From Bacteroidales bacterium (GTDB lineage Bacteria; Bacteroidota; Bacteroidia; Bacteroidales; Muribaculaceae): 32,062 bases of DNA. The translations under genes were made by a program, and so were the position numbers. Under the pieces are notes generated by a model, which did not search any database, was not told the DNA's origin, and worked only from the letters and a program-made list of their open reading frames with translations. Shown piece after piece: positions 16,319 to 24,841 of this stretch. Each line of letters starts with the position of its first letter. Position 1 is the first letter of the stretch. The stretch covers positions 1-32,062 of the forward strand of contig JALEMF010000012.1 in assembly GCA_022768005.1 (NCBI GenBank). The letters run 5' to 3'.

Positions 16319-16948
16319 ATGGAACTAAATGAGAACCTTCCTCAGAATGAGGAAACAAAAGCAACTGCCACAACTCAGGAAGAAGAAATAAACTTGTATT
16401 GGAGTGAGGATAACCCCGGTGCATTGGACATATATAGTTATCCGCAACTTTTGTCAATCAAGGATTATATGAAGATAGCGTTAATCTATCCGTTTTTTAT
16501 ACAAATAGTGTTAGCATTGTTAGTTATTTTCACTTCCGGCGTAACCTCGTCTATGGTATTGTATGGCATATTATACTATATTGTGATGCTGTTGCCATTT
16601 ATAGGTCTTATGCAAATGGTAAATCACTCATTGATTTATCGCAAACCGAATGCTCCTTTTTTAGTTAAATCAGCATTTTGGATGACGATGTTGTTTTGGT
16701 TAATAATGTTTGTATCATTATTAATGCAAGGACAGTCAGGAGTTGTGTTAGCACTTTTGCTTTCGGTTATCTACGGCTATATGGGACTCAAAGAATGTGG
16801 CGCAGGTGAATTGGACGACGTATTTCCAGCTGAATATCGCAAAGTAAGTATAACAGATTTTCTACTTGTATTCTCATTCTTTGCCACTCCGTTCATCCTT
16901 TATGCAGTTTATTTAGCCGTAATGGACTATTTTGGAATAGTTTTTTAA
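16319..16948 (+). CDS. Polytopic membrane protein of unknown function
   Basis: The 209-residue protein has a hydrophilic acidic N-terminus (about 50 residues) and then about five hydrophobic helices: around 52-75 (ALIYPFFIQIVLALLVIF), 80-103, 119-137, 141-154 and 179-200. A cytoplasm-like loop (GAGELDDVFPAEYRK) precedes the last helix. No catalytic or transport signature is visible and I do not recognise a family. It is coupled to the preceding anchored protein (9-base gap), shares its AT-rich codon use and ends at a strong terminator, so the two likely work together at the inner membrane. Confidence 0.7.
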   Translation: MELNENLPQNEETKATATTQEEEINLYWSEDNPGALDIYSYPQLLSIKDYMKIALIYPFFIQIVLALLVIFTSGVTSSMVLYGILYYIVMLLPFIGLMQMVNHSLIYRKPNAPFLVKSAFWMTMLFWLIMFVSLLMQGQSGVVLALLLSVIYGYMGLKECGAGELDDVFPAEYRKVSITDFLLVFSFFATPFILYAVYLAVMDYFGIVF

Positions 16949-16971
16949 TGTAAATAAGTGAGAATAAAATT

Positions 16972-17007
16972 ATCTCCGGTATAATTCAGGATATCGGAGA
17001 TTTTTTT
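16972..17007 (+). terminator. Terminator of the two-gene module
   Basis: ATCTCCGGTAT (16972-16982) pairs with ATATCGGAGAT (16991-17001), one wobble, 8-base loop, followed by seven T in total. Confidence 0.85.
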
Positions 17008-17058
17008 ATCACCAATTTGTTCCACAAGTACATAAAAATAGTCATTAATGCGGTGAAA

Positions 17059-17091
17059 TTAGATATATTTCGCACTTTTTATGTAACTTTG
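17059..17091 (+). promoter_or_regulatory. Promoter of the CoA-transferase gene
   Basis: TAACTTTG (17084-17091) is an exact -7 match and equals the -7 of both rRNA promoters. The -33 is only TTAG (17059-17062), 21 bases upstream, one base off TTTG. The transcript start would lie about 20 bases before the ATG. Confidence 0.5.
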
Positions 17092-17119
17092 CTGCCTCCA
17101 TAAGAAATAAATTGAGAGT

Positions 17120-18427
17120 ATGAATATAAAAGAGCATGCAAAATTGATGACACCGGAAGAGGCTGTCAAGATGGTAAAAAGTGGTGACCACGTATTCGTT
17201 CAGGGTAGCAGTTCTATTCCCGAAGTATTAGTCGCCGCACTTGCCAAGCGAGGAGATGAACTCAGCAATGTCATATTATACAATGCTTTCGCTCTTGGCA
17301 GAAGAGTTTCTCCACTGTGCGATATCAAATTGAAAGATTCATTTCTTATTGATTCCTTTTTTGTGTCAAACGCCGTAAGAGGATGGGTTAATCAAGGATA
17401 TGCCACCACTACTCCCCGATTTTTCGGACAAGTACCTCAGCTTTTCCGTGATGGTACTATTAAACTCGATGTTGCGTTTATTAACTGCTCCTTACCTAAT
17501 GAAGACGGCTACGTATCCTGCGGAGTATCTGCGGATTTGACCCCTTCAGCCGTAGAGTGCGCAAAGATTATTATTGCACAGATAAATCCGTTAATGCCGT
17601 TCACTTACGGCGACTCTATGATACACATCTCTCGATTGGACGCTATTGTGGAGGCATACGACCCTCTCGCTGAAACTCCGAATTTACAGCCTACGGAAAA
17701 AGAAATAAAAATAGGTAACTATATCTCCGAGCATATCCCTGACGGTGCCGCACTGCAAATCGGCGTAGGTGCTATCCCTAACGCTGTACTTAATGCTCTA
17801 CATAACCATAAACATCTCGGACTTCACACTGAAGCATTGACCGACGGTATGGTGCCGCTGATTGAAAAAGGCATCGTGGATAACTCTTGCAAGCAAGTTG
17901 AGCCGGGACGTTCCGTTGCATCATTGGCTATTGGCACACGACGCTTGTACGACTTTATGAACTACAATAGGTCACTTCTTTTCAGAGATATAGCATGGGT
18001 GAATGACCCCTTTATAATATCCCAGAATAAGAATATGGTAGCGATTAATTCCTGCATTGAAATAGACCTGACAGGTCAGGTATGCGCTGACTCTATCGGT
18101 ACACGCATATTCTCGGGCGTAGGCGGACAGCAAGACTTCGTTTACGGCTCATCAAGAAGTATCGGAGGACAGTCCTTTATAGCAATGTTGTCAACCACAT
18201 CAAAGGGTGAAAGCAAGATAAAGCCGGTGCTTACTCCGGGTGCCGGAGTAGTAACTACACGCTTTCAGACAAACTGGGTAGTAACGGAATACGGCGCCGT
18301 GAATTTACGCGGAAGAAATATGATAGACCGTGCAAAACTTCTTATCTCCATTGCCGCACCTCAGTTCCGTGAAGAACTTGACCGCGCTGCATACGAGATG
18401 CTCGGATACGCTTATCGTAGATGGTAA
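17120..18427 (+). CDS. Acetyl-CoA hydrolase/transferase family protein (4-hydroxybutyrate or butyryl/succinyl-CoA:acetate type CoA-transferase)
   Basis: The 435-residue protein has both halves of a family I CoA-transferase. The C-terminal half contains IGVGAIPNAVL, the catalytic-glutamate motif GLHTEALTDG with E238, and GVGGQQDFVYGSSRSIGG. E238 corresponds to the catalytic residue of clostridial 4-hydroxybutyrate CoA-transferase, which forms a glutamyl-CoA thioester. It would move CoA between a short-chain acyl group and acetate, as expected for a fermentative anaerobe. Length fits the ~430-residue branch, not the ~500-residue succinyl-CoA:acetate transferases. The true acyl substrate cannot be fixed from sequence reading. 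A promoter lies just upstream. Confidence 0.85.
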   Translation: MNIKEHAKLMTPEEAVKMVKSGDHVFVQGSSSIPEVLVAALAKRGDELSNVILYNAFALGRRVSPLCDIKLKDSFLIDSFFVSNAVRGWVNQGYATTTPRFFGQVPQLFRDGTIKLDVAFINCSLPNEDGYVSCGVSADLTPSAVECAKIIIAQINPLMPFTYGDSMIHISRLDAIVEAYDPLAETPNLQPTEKEIKIGNYISEHIPDGAALQIGVGAIPNAVLNALHNHKHLGLHTEALTDGMVPLIEKGIVDNSCKQVEPGRSVASLAIGTRRLYDFMNYNRSLLFRDIAWVNDPFIISQNKNMVAINSCIEIDLTGQVCADSIGTRIFSGVGGQQDFVYGSSRSIGGQSFIAMLSTTSKGESKIKPVLTPGAGVVTTRFQTNWVVTEYGAVNLRGRNMIDRAKLLISIAAPQFREELDRAAYEMLGYAYRRW

Positions 18428-18448
18428 CACTCTCTAAACTTTACAGTT

Positions 18449-19258
18449 ATGAGAATAGTATTCGTATTTGTATTCACTTTGCTGTCAGTCTCTGCCTATG
18501 CACAGACCGAGAAAGGCGATACGATAACAGTTTCCGGCAATAAAATCAATGTAGAGACTCAGGATATACAAACAGGTAGCCGCAATAATAATAGTGGAGC
18601 GCACTACAAATACACTCCGACTGCCGACATTAGTTCAGAAAAGACTTTTGACCTTTCAAAATTTCGTATCAGCGGATTCGAATATACTCCGGGAATAGCA
18701 CCGATTACAAATTGGGGAACCGGTGGAATATATGCAGCAGGTTTAAGCACGGAATACGTCGGACTGATGAATGTACAGAGCGGTAGTCTGAACTTGTGGC
18801 AGCAAGCCGGTAACTTCACTTTCAATGTCTATGGTGATGCTGCAAAATATGGTTTTTACAGAGGATTAAGCACTACCTACGGGGTGGGAGGAAGTATGAC
18901 GTATGATATTAATGACCGAATTGGCATCACAGCCTTCGGCTCTTATACTACAACACCGGGCTTCGGAACACCCGGTATGGCAGGATATATTAACACCACA
19001 AATTTCGGAGGCTATCTTAACTATAAAATAGGTGACCGTTGGGGAGTAAAAGTAGGTGCGCAAACGTATCGTTCAGTCATGAATAACGGTTGGCAAACAC
19101 AACCTATGGTAATCCCGTACTTCAAACTCGGAAATGGCAGCGAATTAGGCATAGACGTAGGAGGAATACTATATAATATCCTTAAAAACACTCACTCCGG
19201 TCCCTTCAAAGGCGGTAATCCTACTATTGCACCGCCTACTATGATAGATATGCACTGA
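18449..19258 (+). CDS. Secreted, probably outer-membrane beta-barrel-like protein, unknown function
   Basis: The 269-residue protein has a clear signal peptide (RIVFVFVFTLLSVSAYA, cleavage likely before Q19). The mature part has glycine/aromatic alternation typical of outer-membrane strands (FTFNVYGDAAKYGFY, YGVGGSMTYDINDRIGITAFGSY, FGGYLNYKIGDRWGVKVGAQTY). Few strands are evident, so it may be a small barrel or a periplasmic beta protein. It begins 21 bases after the CoA-transferase stop and is likely co-transcribed, though no functional link is obvious. I do not recognise a named family. Confidence 0.7.
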   Translation: MRIVFVFVFTLLSVSAYAQTEKGDTITVSGNKINVETQDIQTGSRNNNSGAHYKYTPTADISSEKTFDLSKFRISGFEYTPGIAPITNWGTGGIYAAGLSTEYVGLMNVQSGSLNLWQQAGNFTFNVYGDAAKYGFYRGLSTTYGVGGSMTYDINDRIGITAFGSYTTTPGFGTPGMAGYINTTNFGGYLNYKIGDRWGVKVGAQTYRSVMNNGWQTQPMVIPYFKLGNGSELGIDVGGILYNILKNTHSGPFKGGNPTIAPPTMIDMH

Positions 19259-19296
19259 AAGAACTCTACCTGAAATGCTATTAAAATTTGCTAAAT

Positions 19297-19329
19297 TTTG
19301 GTCAGAGTGGATAATTATTGCTACCTTAG
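19297..19329 (+). promoter_or_regulatory. Possible promoter for the acidic protein/OmpA-like pair
   Basis: TTTG (19297-19300), a 21-base spacer and TACCTTAG (19322-19329), one base off TAnnTTTG. The predicted start lies about 25 bases before the ATG at 19362. Weak because of the mismatch. Confidence 0.4.
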
Positions 19330-19361
19330 TAGCATAATTCACATTTGAAAAGCAGAATATT

Positions 19362-19679
19362 ATGGAATACGACGAAAATATAGCAATAAAACAGATAAGA
19401 AAAGTATTGTCTGACAAGTCAAACACAATTTACGACGATGATGAAATCCTTAACGTGATAGATATGATATGGGATTTTTACGACGAAAACGGTATGCTTG
19501 ACATTGACCTGGAAGACGGAGAAGATGACAGTGAAGCCATTTACAGTGAACTGTGTGACTACGTTGTCCGTATGCTAAAGAAAGATAAAGAAGCAAAGAT
19601 TCTGCCGGAAGACGTTCCCGCTATTGTCAAAGCCGAAGTTGATTACGAACTCAGTCTTGAAGAAGGAGATTTGTCATGA
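19362..19679 (+). CDS. Small acidic cytoplasmic protein, unknown function
   Basis: The 105-residue protein is strongly acidic (EDGEDDSEAIYSE, LEEGDLS) and predicted mostly helical, without a signal peptide or membrane segment. It reads as a compact helical adaptor-like protein; no family is recognised. Its final ATGA overlaps the start of the next gene, so translation of the OmpA-like protein is coupled to it. This coupling and the possible promoter upstream support it as a real gene. Confidence 0.7.
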   Translation: MEYDENIAIKQIRKVLSDKSNTIYDDDEILNVIDMIWDFYDENGMLDIDLEDGEDDSEAIYSELCDYVVRMLKKDKEAKILPEDVPAIVKAEVDYELSLEEGDLS

Positions 19680-20317
19680 AACTGAAATCATTACTCCTCG
19701 GAGCAGGGTTAGCATTATCATTTCTGTTCGGCTCGTTTGCAACACAAGCACAGACGCAAAGCAATACAGACGCATACATTGAAAAATTGCAGACGCTGAC
19801 TCTCAGAGAAAACCTTGAAATGCCTCAAGTGGATAAAAGAGACCACGAGACCGTAAAAACACTTATGGGTAGAACAGCGAAGACCATTGCAAAAGATAAA
19901 GCCTACAAAGTGGAGTCAATGCGAAAAGGAGAAGTCATAGTAGTCACAATTCCTACAGATGCGCTTTTTGCTCCTAACGACACTCTGCTTATTGACGGGG
20001 CAGGCGACAAATGGCTGACGGTGTTCCTCCAATATCTGCAAAGACCCGGAAAATATAAATTGCTCCTCGCTGTTCACAGTGACAACACAGGAAGCAAATA
20101 CTATACGGAAAACCTTACCGCACAGAGAATTGAAGCCCTCTATGAATGGTTCGACAGTAAAAACCGTGAAGGAGCAAAGTATGTATTCGGCTATCCGATG
20201 GGTGACACTCAGCCACTATTTGAAAACAATACCCGTGCAAATCGTGCATCTAATCGTCGCCTGGAAATTTTTATAGTGCCGGAAGAAGGATTTATCCGTT
20301 CCATAAAAAGCAGATAA
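19676..20317 (+). CDS. OmpA-like peptidoglycan-binding domain protein
   Basis: The 213-residue protein has a signal peptide (LKSLLLGAGLALSFLFGSFATQAQ, cleavage near residue 25). An OmpA C-terminal domain follows from about residue 95 to 202: FAPNDTLLIDGAG, VHSDNTGSKYYTENLTAQRIEALYEWF, and TRANRASNRRLEIFIV. The DNTG and NRRLE motifs are the parts that hold the peptidoglycan diaminopimelate. No barrel is present, so it is a periplasmic or outer-membrane-associated anchor. It overlaps the acidic protein gene by 4 bases. Confidence 0.85.
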   Translation: MKLKSLLLGAGLALSFLFGSFATQAQTQSNTDAYIEKLQTLTLRENLEMPQVDKRDHETVKTLMGRTAKTIAKDKAYKVESMRKGEVIVVTIPTDALFAPNDTLLIDGAGDKWLTVFLQYLQRPGKYKLLLAVHSDNTGSKYYTENLTAQRIEALYEWFDSKNREGAKYVFGYPMGDTQPLFENNTRANRASNRRLEIFIVPEEGFIRSIKSR

Positions 20318-20368
20318 AAACATAAAAAGTCACAATATAAGTGTAGAAGTGAATATTTTACATTTATA

Positions 20369-20402
20369 TTGATGTGTATATGTGTTAAAATTGCTAATTT
20401 TG
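20369..20402 (+). promoter_or_regulatory. Promoter of proS
   Basis: TAATTTTG (20395-20402) matches the -7 consensus exactly. The nearest TTG is at 20369-20371 with a long 23-base spacer, so the -33 assignment is weak. The start site would be about 35 bases before the proS ATG. Confidence 0.45.
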
Positions 20403-20443
20403 CAAAATAATTCGGAAAAATAAACAAACAAACTCAAAATATA

Positions 20444-21925
20444 ATGGCAATCGAACTAAAGGGTCTTACTAAACGTAAAGACAATTACTCTCAGTGGTAC
20501 AATGAGTTGGTAGTAAAAGCAGACCTTGCAGAACAGTCTGCAGTGAGAGGTTGTATGGTTATCAAGCCATACGGATATGCAATATGGGAAAAAATGCAGC
20601 AGCAGCTTGACAAGATGTTCAAGGCTACAGGCGTGCAAAATGCGTATTTCCCGCTATTGATTCCGAAATCTTTTCTTTGCCGTGAAGCTGAACACGTAGA
20701 GGGCTTCGCTAAGGAATGTGCAGTCGTTACTCACTATCGTCTTAAAAATGACCCTAACGGTAAGGGCGTAATCGTTGACCCTGAAGCAAAACTTGATGAG
20801 GAACTTATCATTCGTCCTACATCTGAAACAATTATCTGGGGTACATACAAAAATTGGATCCATTCTTACCGCGACTTACCACTTTTGTGCAACCAGTGGG
20901 CTAATGTGATGCGTTGGGAAATGAGAACACGTATGTTCCTTCGTACATCGGAATTCTTGTGGCAAGAAGGGCACTGTGCTCACGCTACTGCTGAAGAATC
21001 AGAGGCAAGAACAGTACAGATGATAAATCTTTACGCCGATTTCGCTGAAAAATATATGGCAGTGCCTGTTATCAAGGGCGTAAAATCTGCCAATGAACGT
21101 TTTGCCGGTGCGCTTAACACTTACACTATTGAAGCTATGATGCAAGATGGTAAAGCACTTCAGAGCGGTACTTCTCACAACCTCGGTCAAAACTTCGCTA
21201 AAGCATTTGACGTTACATTCATCAACAAGGAAAACAAGCCGGAATACGTTTGGGCTAACTCCTGGGGTGTATCTACAAGACTTATGGGTGCTCTTATCAT
21301 GAGCCACTCTGATGATAACGGACTCGTGTTACCTCCGCACTTGGCTCCAATACAGGTGGTTATCGTACCTATCTACAAAAACGCAGAGCAGCTCGCTGCA
21401 ATCTCTGAAAAAGTTCGTCCTATCGTGGATAAACTTACTGATATGGGTATCAGCGTTAAGTACGATGATGCTGAAAACAAACGTCCGGGCTTTAAATTCG
21501 CGGATTATGAACTTAAAGGTATTCCTGTCCGTCTTGCTATCGGCGCTCGTGACCTTGAAAACGGCACAGTTGAATTGATGCGCCGTGATACACTTGAAAA
21601 ACAAGTAGAGCCGCTTGAAGGTATTGAAAATTATATCGCAAACCTTCTTGAGGAAATTCAAAATAACATCTTCCAAATTGCACTTCGTCGTCGCGAAGCA
21701 ATGACTCGCACTGTTGAAACTTACGACGAATTCAAGGAAGAAATTGAAAAGGGCGGTTTCATCTTGGCTCATTGGGACGGTACTCCCGAGACAGAAGAGA
21801 AAATCAAGGAAGAAACAAAGGCTACAATCCGTTGTATCCCGCTTGAAGGAGATAAGACTCCCGGCAAATGTATGGTAACAGGACGTCCATCTGCTCAGAG
21901 AGTAATATTTGCTCGTAACTATTAA
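20444..21925 (+). CDS. proS: Prolyl-tRNA synthetase, archaeal/eukaryotic-like type
   Basis: The 493-residue enzyme charges tRNA-Pro. Class II motifs are visible: motif 2 ([24 protein letters not shown]), a motif 1-like helix ([13 protein letters not shown]), and motif 3 ([14 protein letters not shown]). An HGTP anticodon-binding domain follows ([14 protein letters not shown] onward), then the family-specific C-terminal domain ending in RVIFARNY. There is no INS editing insertion between motifs 2 and 3, and the C-terminal extension marks the short type common in Bacteroidota. It is bounded by its own promoter and terminator. Confidence 0.96.
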   Translation: MAIELKGLTKRKDNYSQWYNELVVKADLAEQSAVRGCMVIKPYGYAIWEKMQQQLDKMFKATGVQNAYFPLLIPKSFLCREAEHVEGFAKECAVVTHYRLKNDPNGKGVIVDPEAKLDEELIIRPTSETIIWGTYKNWIHSYRDLPLLCNQWANVMRWEMRTRMFLRTSEFLWQEGHCAHATAEESEARTVQMINLYADFAEKYMAVPVIKGVKSANERFAGALNTYTIEAMMQDGKALQSGTSHNLGQNFAKAFDVTFINKENKPEYVWANSWGVSTRLMGALIMSHSDDNGLVLPPHLAPIQVVIVPIYKNAEQLAAISEKVRPIVDKLTDMGISVKYDDAENKRPGFKFADYELKGIPVRLAIGARDLENGTVELMRRDTLEKQVEPLEGIENYIANLLEEIQNNIFQIALRRREAMTRTVETYDEFKEEIEKGGFILAHWDGTPETEEKIKEETKATIRCIPLEGDKTPGKCMVTGRPSAQRVIFARNY

Positions 21926-21957
21926 TATTGTTATTAAAGTAAAAAAACACATACCGG

Positions 21958-22003
21958 AGCGCCGGATGTCTGCTATGGGTAGATGTCGGCGCTTTGCTTT
22001 TTT
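21958..22003 (+). terminator. Terminator of proS
   Basis: AGCGCCG (21958-21964) pairs perfectly with CGGCGCT (21987-21993) over a 22-base loop with some further partial pairing, then TTGCTTTTTT. Its overlap with the TTG used by the ORF track argues against that start for the next gene. Confidence 0.7.
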
Positions 22004-22020
22004 CTAAAAGAAATTTTTTT

Positions 22021-22977
22021 ATGAACACCTCTTTGCCAAGAATAGCGATTGTGATGCCATGCTATAATGAAGAGCAGGCATTGCCTATTTCATCTGCCGA
22101 AATATTATCTCTGTTGGATAAAATGTCGCAGGAAAATCTTATTTCAAGTGATAGTTACATATTATGTTGCAATGACGGAAGTAAGGACAACACGTGGGCG
22201 GTCATTCAAAGTCTTCACAGTAAAGACAATAGAGTAAAAGGCATTTCGCTCGCTCATAATCGAGGACACCAATATGCCCTTCTTGCAGGGCTTATGACGG
22301 CTAAGGATAATTGTGACGCAGCTATTTCTATTGATGCAGACCTTCAAGACGACCCGAACGCTATTGTAGAAATGGTGCAAAAATTTCGTGAAGGTAAAGA
22401 GATTGTGTACGGCGTCAGGTCTTCAAGAAAAACTGATACATGGTTCAAGAGAACCACTGCACACGCTTTTTATTCTTTTCAGAACGTAATGGGGCTTGAG
22501 ACGGTGTATGACCATGCGGACTACAGACTGATGAGTCGCCGTGCACTGGAGCTTTTAAGTCAATACGGCGAGGAAAACTTATTTCTCAGAGGTATAGTTC
22601 CGCAAATAGGACTTGACACCGATATTGTAAAATACGAGAGAAATGTACGTGTGGCAGGTGAATCAAAGTATCCGTTAAGCAAAATGTTGAGTTTTTCAAT
22701 AGACGGAATTACGTCTTTTTCTGCACGACCTATGCGCTGGATATTCATGATAGGTTTGATACTCTTGGTAATAGATGTTTTTGTAGCCGTTTACGTACTA
22801 TTCGCTTTCGTTGAAAATAACGCAGTATCCGGTTGGACTTCATTGATGTTGTCAGTGTGGTTCCTCGGTTCATTGATATTGATGGGACTCGGAATAGTAG
22901 GTGAATATATCGGTAAGATATTTATCGAAGTGAAAAATCGTCCTCGCTACGCTATTAAGGATTATTTGCTTGACTAA
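22021..22977 (+). CDS. Family 2 glycosyltransferase, GtrB/DPM1-like, polyprenyl-phosphate sugar transferase
   Basis: I choose the ATG at 22021 (318 residues, MNTSLPRIAIVMPCYNEE) over the TTG at 21994, which lies in the proS terminator. The GT-A domain has the opening VMPCYNEE, NDGSKDNT and the metal-binding DADLQDDP (D105, D107), followed by two C-terminal membrane helices (about 237-260 and 270-293). This is the layout of GtrB/ArnC-like enzymes that move a sugar from a nucleotide donor to undecaprenyl phosphate. The sugar is unknown. umuD starts 12 bases after its stop, so the three genes may share a transcript. Confidence 0.87.
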   Translation: MNTSLPRIAIVMPCYNEEQALPISSAEILSLLDKMSQENLISSDSYILCCNDGSKDNTWAVIQSLHSKDNRVKGISLAHNRGHQYALLAGLMTAKDNCDAAISIDADLQDDPNAIVEMVQKFREGKEIVYGVRSSRKTDTWFKRTTAHAFYSFQNVMGLETVYDHADYRLMSRRALELLSQYGEENLFLRGIVPQIGLDTDIVKYERNVRVAGESKYPLSKMLSFSIDGITSFSARPMRWIFMIGLILLVIDVFVAVYVLFAFVENNAVSGWTSLMLSVWFLGSLILMGLGIVGEYIGKIFIEVKNRPRYAIKDYLLD

Positions 22978-22989
22978 TCTTTCTGTTCT

Positions 22990-23430
22990 ATGAAAGAAAC
23001 TACGATAGACATTTTCAATGCCGATACATCTACGTATATGCCTATGCCGTACGCAGAACAAGGTATTCAAGCCGGTTTTCCGTCACCTGCTCAAGACTAT
23101 ATTTCCGAAACGATTGACTTGAACAGGGAATTAATTCGTCATCCGTCTGCCACGTTTTACGGCAGAGTCTCCGGTGATTCCATGATAGAGGAGGGGATAG
23201 AAGAGGGTGATATTATTGTGATAGACCGTGCCATTGAGCCTCGTGACGGTGACCTTGCAGTGTGCTGTGTTGATGGAGACTTTACGTTAAAGCACATTAA
23301 GATCGAAGGTGACCATGCATGGCTTATTCCGGCTAATGAAAGCTTTGACCCGATTCTGGTCACAGGCGAAAATAAGTTCTCAATATGGGGTGTGGTGACA
23401 TATACCATTAAGAAAGCACATCGCAGATAA
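22990..23430 (+). CDS. umuD: UmuD, self-cleaving subunit precursor of translesion polymerase V
   Basis: The 146-residue protein has all the S24/LexA-family hallmarks: an A28-G29 cleavage site (IQAGFPSPAQDY), catalytic S64 in SGDSM and catalytic K101 in FTLKHI, 37 residues apart as in E. coli UmuD. RecA filaments stimulate self-cleavage to UmuD', which joins UmuC. It has no DNA-binding domain, so it is not LexA. The start is 12 bases after the glycosyltransferase and umuC begins 20 bases after its stop. No SOS box that I can recognise is present directly upstream. Confidence 0.92.
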   Translation: MKETTIDIFNADTSTYMPMPYAEQGIQAGFPSPAQDYISETIDLNRELIRHPSATFYGRVSGDSMIEEGIEEGDIIVIDRAIEPRDGDLAVCCVDGDFTLKHIKIEGDHAWLIPANESFDPILVTGENKFSIWGVVTYTIKKAHRR

Positions 23431-23450
23431 TACAATCACTACGCAAATAT

Positions 23451-24719
23451 ATGTACGGACTTGTTGACTGCAATAATTTTTTTGTATCTTGCGAGAGAGT
23501 CTTTTCTCCCGTCTTGTGGGATAAGCCCGTTGTAGTGTTAAGCAATAATGACGGTTGCGCCGTTGCTATTTCAAATGAGGCCAAAGCATTAGGGATAAGG
23601 AGGGGAGACCCCCTCTTTAAAATTCAGGATATTGTGGATAAGTACGGCGTATTCACTCTTTCCGGCAATCACAGACTTTATGGTGATATGTCGTCAAGGG
23701 TGATGATGACTTTATCTTCTATTTTTCCCGAAATAGAAATATATTCCATAGATGAATGTTTTATAAACCTTGACGGTTTCCCTCAAGACAAACTTGAAGA
23801 ATTAGCACATAAAGCAGTCACTATGGTCCGTCGTCACACCGGTATTCCTACATGCTTCGGTATAGCTCCTACAAAGACACTTGCAAAGGTAGCTGTGAAA
23901 TTCGCTAAGAAATATCCCGGATATAAGTGCGTGTGTATGATTGATAATGAGGTAAAAAGACTTAAAGCGTTGAGTCTTACACCTATAAGTGACGTATGGG
24001 GTATAGGCCGCCGTCTGAGTAAGAGATTTGACACTCTGAATATAAGTTTTGCTTCCGGCTTTGCGGAAATGCCGTTGAAGCAGGTAAAGGAATTGTTTAA
24101 CTTACCCGGAGAACGAATTTGGCGTGAACTTAACGGTACACCTTGCGTGGAAGACGAACCTCGGGAGACTGATAGAAAACAGATTTGTACTTCAAGGAGT
24201 TTCTCGCAGATGATTGGCGAGATTACTACTTTGGAAGAAGCCGTGTCAGCATTTGTTACCATCGCATCAAGAAAATTAAGGGAACAAGAATGCTTTACAA
24301 AAAGTGTAAACGTTTTTATTCAGACAAACCGTTTCCGTGACGACTTGCCGCAGTACTATGGCTGCACTACTGTATTCTTTGATGAGGCTGCTAACGACAC
24401 TATGACAATATGCGAAGCTGCAATAACGGGATTGCGTAAAATATTCCGTAAAGGATATAAATACAAAAGAGCAGGAATTCTTTTCCCCGAAATTATTGCT
24501 GCTGAAAATGTAGAGCACAGCCTGTTCGTGAATGATGATAATAGAAAAAAACGTCAGAAAGTAATGCAAGTCTTAGATGATATTAACACCTCTAATACCC
24601 TGGCGGATTCTGTTTTTGTCGCTACTCATTCTCCCATTTCTAAAATAGTCAAACAGACGTCGCGAAGTCCGCTTTACTCCACTTCTTTTGATGATATGAT
24701 TGTCGTAAAAACGAAATAA
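23451..24719 (+). CDS. umuC: UmuC, Y-family DNA polymerase V catalytic subunit
   Basis: The 422-residue enzyme is full length. Catalytic metal ligands are present: D6 (YGLVDCNNFF) and D101-E102 (YSIDECFINLDG), at the same numbers as in E. coli UmuC. The fingers motif SNNDGCAVAISNEAKALGI, the thumb HhH-like segment (VWGIGRRLSKRF) and the C-terminal little-finger domain follow. With UmuD' it copies past DNA lesions with low fidelity. The gene completes the umuDC pair. Confidence 0.94.
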   Translation: MYGLVDCNNFFVSCERVFSPVLWDKPVVVLSNNDGCAVAISNEAKALGIRRGDPLFKIQDIVDKYGVFTLSGNHRLYGDMSSRVMMTLSSIFPEIEIYSIDECFINLDGFPQDKLEELAHKAVTMVRRHTGIPTCFGIAPTKTLAKVAVKFAKKYPGYKCVCMIDNEVKRLKALSLTPISDVWGIGRRLSKRFDTLNISFASGFAEMPLKQVKELFNLPGERIWRELNGTPCVEDEPRETDRKQICTSRSFSQMIGEITTLEEAVSAFVTIASRKLREQECFTKSVNVFIQTNRFRDDLPQYYGCTTVFFDEAANDTMTICEAAITGLRKIFRKGYKYKRAGILFPEIIAAENVEHSLFVNDDNRKKRQKVMQVLDDINTSNTLADSVFVATHSPISKIVKQTSRSPLYSTSFDDMIVVKTK

Positions 24720-24805
24720 CTGCATAAACATAACGTAAAATTATATATTTAGTTACGTTTGCGTTACAAATGTGGATTTGTTATCAATAGTTGCACTATA
24801 ATCTT

Positions 24806-24813
24806 TATATTTG
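24806..24813 (+). promoter_or_regulatory. -7 element of the lipoprotein/DUF5723 operon
   Basis: TATATTTG matches TAnnTTTG. The nearest TTTG (24777-24780) is 25 bases away, longer than usual. A second -7-like TACGTTTG is at 24754-24761. The element lies between the track's TTG start and the ATG at 24842, supporting the ATG. Confidence 0.45.
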
Positions 24814-24841
24814 TAAAACTAACCGACATAAATATCACATT

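Noticed and set aside
21329-21952. 207-residue reverse ORF opposite proS
   Set aside because: Antisense shadow of a highly conserved gene; cysteine/phenylalanine-rich composition is typical of reverse-frame translation.
21994-22020. TTG start for the glycosyltransferase
   Set aside because: It lies in the proS terminator and adds nine residues before the conserved start; ATG at 22021 fits the family N-terminus.
24791-24841. TTG start for the large lipoprotein
   Set aside because: It lies upstream of the predicted -7 element and would put 17 residues before a normal lipoprotein signal peptide.
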